Assembly: GCA_029778965.1 (NCBI GenBank) | Contig: JAKPBL010000144.1 | Coordinates: forward strand, 1 to 7,810 | From: Bacteroidota bacterium | GTDB lineage: Bacteria; Bacteroidota; Bacteroidia; Chitinophagales; Chitinophagaceae | Direction of reading: 5' to 3' | Length of the DNA: 7,810 nucleotides | Part shown: positions 6,177 to 7,810 of the stretch, piece by piece | How the letters are laid out: each line of letters opens with the position of its first letter | Position numbering within the stretch: the first letter of the stretch is position 1 | The notes under the pieces: generated by a model | Told to the model about the DNA's origin: nothing | What the model saw: only the letters and a program-made list of their open reading frames with translations | The model's database searches: none | Translations under genes and position numbers: made by a program

Positions 6177-7199
6177 TCAGCCCCAAACTTTTGTGCCCTC
6201 CGAGCAATTGGCGCAAATATCGATGTTGGCGCGACCCTGCAGCAGGCGGCCGCGGAAATCGCGGTAGCTTTTTTCGTGCCATACCTCCCTGAAAGAACGT
6301 TGCTTCAGGTCGCCCAGGCGATGCAATGCATCTTTATCGAAACAACAGGGCACCACGAGGCCGTTCCAGGTGATCACCGGCGCGTGCCAGGCCCGCCAGC
6401 AGTGATTGCTCAAGGCGTTTTTGGGACGCATGGCTCCGCCGGCGCTGCGTTTATAACGGCTGAATTTGTCGAGCGATGGGATCAGTTGATGGGGATCATT
6501 TTCGTAATCATACACCTGGGCCGTTTTGTACCAGATAGCGTCCACACCGATCTCGCGGGCGAGAGCCCCTGCCGCATCGATCTGGTGCTCATTGGGCTTT
6601 ACCACCAGGAACTGGAATATGACGAAGGGCGTACGGCTGCGCAGTTCTTTTTTCCATTTCACGATATTACGGGCGCCCTGCAGCACTTTCTCGAGATTAC
6701 CGCCCACCCGGTATTGCTGATAGACCTCCTGGGTGATGCCGTCGATGGAAATGATCAGCCGGTCGAGCCCGCTTTCAACGGTTTTCCGTGCATTGGCATC
6801 GGTCAGGTAATGGGCATTGGTGGAAGTGGCGGTATAAAGACCCTTGTCGCCCGCGTATTTCACCATGTCGAGAAAAGACGGGTTCAGGTAGGGCTCGCCC
6901 TGGAAATAGAAGATCAGGTAGAAAATGTCTTTGTACAACTGGTCGATCGTATCCCTGAAAAAATCCTTTTCCAGCATGCCGGTGGGGCGGGTAAAAGCGC
7001 GCAGGCCGCTGGGGCATTCGGGGCACCGCAGGTTGCACGAAGTAGTGGGTTCAAAGGCAACGGAAATGGGCAACCCCCACTGCACCGGCCGCCTGCTGAT
7101 CTTGCTGGTATAATAGCTGGCCAGTACTTTCGCGGCATTCCAGGCCCGCCTGAAAGTCAGCTTTCGCAGCAGGTTGATACTGTCTGAAAATTGAGACAT
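6177..7199 (-). CDS. Radical SAM/SPASM domain protein
   Basis: A 340-residue iron-sulfur enzyme. The radical SAM core starts at about residue 45, with the cluster motif CNLRCPEC (C55, C59, C62). GEP (101-103) fits the GGE-type SAM-binding motif, and SIDG (151-154) is a typical barrel strand. The C-terminal SPASM-type region supplies C267, the pair C285-C286, and C329/C332 near the end (DICANC). These are enough ligands for about one auxiliary [4Fe-4S] cluster, closer to a compact SPASM/twitch form than to the seven-Cys, two-cluster anSMEs. No signal peptide; it should be cytoplasmic. SPASM enzymes often modify peptides or proteins or act in cofactor synthesis; the substrate here is unknown. 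No small precursor-peptide gene, protease or transporter is nearby. Its ATG follows the promoter element at 7211-7204 almost directly. MarR and GHL10 follow on the same strand. Confidence 0.92.
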   Translation of the reverse strand: MSQFSDSINLLRKLTFRRAWNAAKVLASYYTSKISRRPVQWGLPISVAFEPTTSCNLRCPECPSGLRAFTRPTGMLEKDFFRDTIDQLYKDIFYLIFYFQGEPYLNPSFLDMVKYAGDKGLYTATSTNAHYLTDANARKTVESGLDRLIISIDGITQEVYQQYRVGGNLEKVLQGARNIVKWKKELRSRTPFVIFQFLVVKPNEHQIDAAGALAREIGVDAIWYKTAQVYDYENDPHQLIPSLDKFSRYKRSAGGAMRPKNALSNHCWRAWHAPVITWNGLVVPCCFDKDALHRLGDLKQRSFREVWHEKSYRDFRGRLLQGRANIDICANCSEGTKVWG

Positions 7200-7203
7200 G
7201 GAA

Positions 7204-7211
7204 CAAATATA
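7204..7211 (-). promoter_or_regulatory. Bacteroidota-type -7 element for the radical SAM gene
   Basis: On the minus strand TATATTTG matches the consensus TAnnTTTG exactly and ends 5 bases before the ATG at 7199. No good TTG is found at the expected -33 distance, which would fall inside the GH25 start region. With this element, transcription would begin at or very near the start codon, giving a nearly leaderless mRNA. Confidence 0.5.
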
Positions 7212-7218
7212 CTTAGTC

Positions 7219-7226
7219 TAATTTTG
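7219..7226 (+). promoter_or_regulatory. Bacteroidota-type -7 element for the GH25 gene
   Basis: TAATTTTG matches TAnnTTTG exactly and ends 7 bases before the ATG at 7234. A TTG at 7191-7193 lies 25 bases upstream, farther than the usual -33/-7 spacing, so the upstream element is poor. The predicted start of transcription is within a few bases of the start codon. It faces away from the minus-strand element, with 7 bases between them. Confidence 0.5.
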
Positions 7227-7233
7227 GGCCCTG

Positions 7234-7810
7234 ATGGCGAAAAAGAATGTGCGGGTGATACCTGGTCCCCGATCCCTCCTGGCCGTACTGGTGGTGGCGT
7301 TGCTGGCAGCGGGCGCCTGGTGGTGGTACAAATCAACCCTTCCCGATTTTGAACGGTTCGATGCGTTTGGCATCGATATCCCGACCGATTTCTCCATTCA
7401 TGGCATCGACGTTTCCAAATACCAGCAGCGTATCAACTGGGCCGCTGTACAGCAAATGGAAGTGGAAGGCGTGCGTATCGGCTTTGTTTTTATCAAAGCC
7501 ACAGAAGGACTGGGCAATATGGACCCTTTTTTCAAACGCAACTGGGAGAAATCGGGCGATGCCGGTCTGCCGCGGGGCGCGTATCATTTTTTCCTGGCGC
7601 CCAAGAGCGGGGCCGACCAGGCCGAAAATTTCATCAGACGGGTGGAACTGGCGAAAGGCGATCTGCCGCCGGTGCTTGACGTAGAGCAGGCGTACGGCGC
7701 CAGCGCCGACAAACTGCGCACCGAAGTAAAGGCCTTTCTCGACCGGCTCGAGCTGCACTATGGCGTTCGGCCGATCATTTATACCAATGTCGATTTTTAC
7801 AACCGTTACC
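7234..7810 (+). CDS. Membrane-anchored GH25 lysozyme-like muramidase, N-terminal part (3' truncated by window)
   Basis: The frame stays open from ATG at 7234 to the window end (192 codons seen). GH25 enzymes cleave the MurNAc-GlcNAc bond of peptidoglycan. Residues 1-13 are basic, and about 14-32 form one hydrophobic segment (LLAVLVVALLAAGAWWWY) without a clear cleavage site. The protein is therefore probably an inner-membrane signal anchor with the enzyme facing the periplasm. The catalytic domain starts near residue 54 and shows the family order: HGIDVSKYQ (D59), INWAAV, FVFIKATEG (84-92), GAYHFF (115-120) and PPVLDVE (145-151), where D149 and E151 are the DxE active-site residues. IIYTNVDFYNRY at the edge matches the next barrel strand. 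About one quarter to one third of the domain should lie beyond the window. It is divergent from the radical SAM gene with a 34-base gap. The family call is strong. Confidence 0.93.
   Translation, partial: MAKKNVRVIPGPRSLLAVLVVALLAAGAWWWYKSTLPDFERFDAFGIDIPTDFSIHGIDVSKYQQRINWAAVQQMEVEGVRIGFVFIKATEGLGNMDPFFKRNWEKSGDAGLPRGAYHFFLAPKSGADQAENFIRRVELAKGDLPPVLDVEQAYGASADKLRTEVKAFLDRLELHYGVRPIIYTNVDFYNRY

Noticed and set aside
6276..7187. 303-codon plus-strand frame opposite the radical SAM gene
   Set aside because: Antisense shadow; the minus-strand frame carries the CxxxCxxC and SPASM cysteines in correct order.
5600..7199. Peptide-modification (RiPP) cluster based on the SPASM enzyme
   Set aside because: No small precursor frame, protease, transporter or recognition-domain protein is seen around the gene within the window.
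7333..7758. 141-codon minus-strand frame at the right end
   Set aside because: The plus strand here encodes GH25 motifs (GIDVSKYQ, IKATEG, DVE); the minus frame is a shadow.

Overview
The window looks like a chromosomal, housekeeping-type segment from a member of the Bacteroidota, probably near Chitinophagaceae (inference). The grounds are the protein families and the style of the non-coding DNA. Genes include a NarL-type response regulator behind an HPK7 kinase, a YkuD_2-type L,D-transpeptidase, a sigma-54 with a very acidic region II and a GHL10/DUF187 glycosyl hydrolase. Shine-Dalgarno sequences are weak or absent, leaders are A-rich, and two perfect matches to the Bacteroidota -7 promoter element (TAnnTTTG) occur. 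The sequence is moderately GC-rich by eye. No mobile element, CRISPR array, tRNA or rRNA is visible.

Layout. (1) Bases 2-1202, plus strand: the 3' end of a sensor histidine kinase overlaps its response regulator by 8 bases. (2) Bases 1300-2067, plus: a secreted L,D-transpeptidase-like protein. (3) Bases 4189-2064, minus: rpoN followed by a small PAP2-like membrane protein, coupled by a TAATG junction. The PAP2-like gene ends convergently inside the stop codon of the L,D-transpeptidase gene. (4) Bases 4190-4424: a 235-base gap with the rpoN leader hairpin, a short direct repeat and a convincing intrinsic terminator for the next block. (5) Bases 7199-4425, minus: a radical SAM/SPASM protein, a MarR-family regulator and a GHL10 (DigH/YngK-like) glycosyl hydrolase, probably one transcription unit. 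(6) Bases 7200-7233: a 34-base divergent promoter region with back-to-back -7 elements. (7) Bases 7234-7810, plus: a membrane-anchored GH25 lysozyme-like protein cut off by the window end.

Common theme. Four of the nine genes belong to families tied to the cell envelope: L,D-transpeptidase, PAP2-like membrane protein, GHL10 hydrolase and GH25 lysozyme. A MarR repressor sits directly in front of the GHL10 gene. This suggests a loosely clustered envelope-remodelling neighbourhood rather than one dedicated pathway. No clearly novel system is evident. The most interesting points are the compact, possibly leaderless divergent promoter, the unexplained radical SAM/SPASM enzyme co-directional with MarR and GHL10, and the RNA-level features in front of rpoN.
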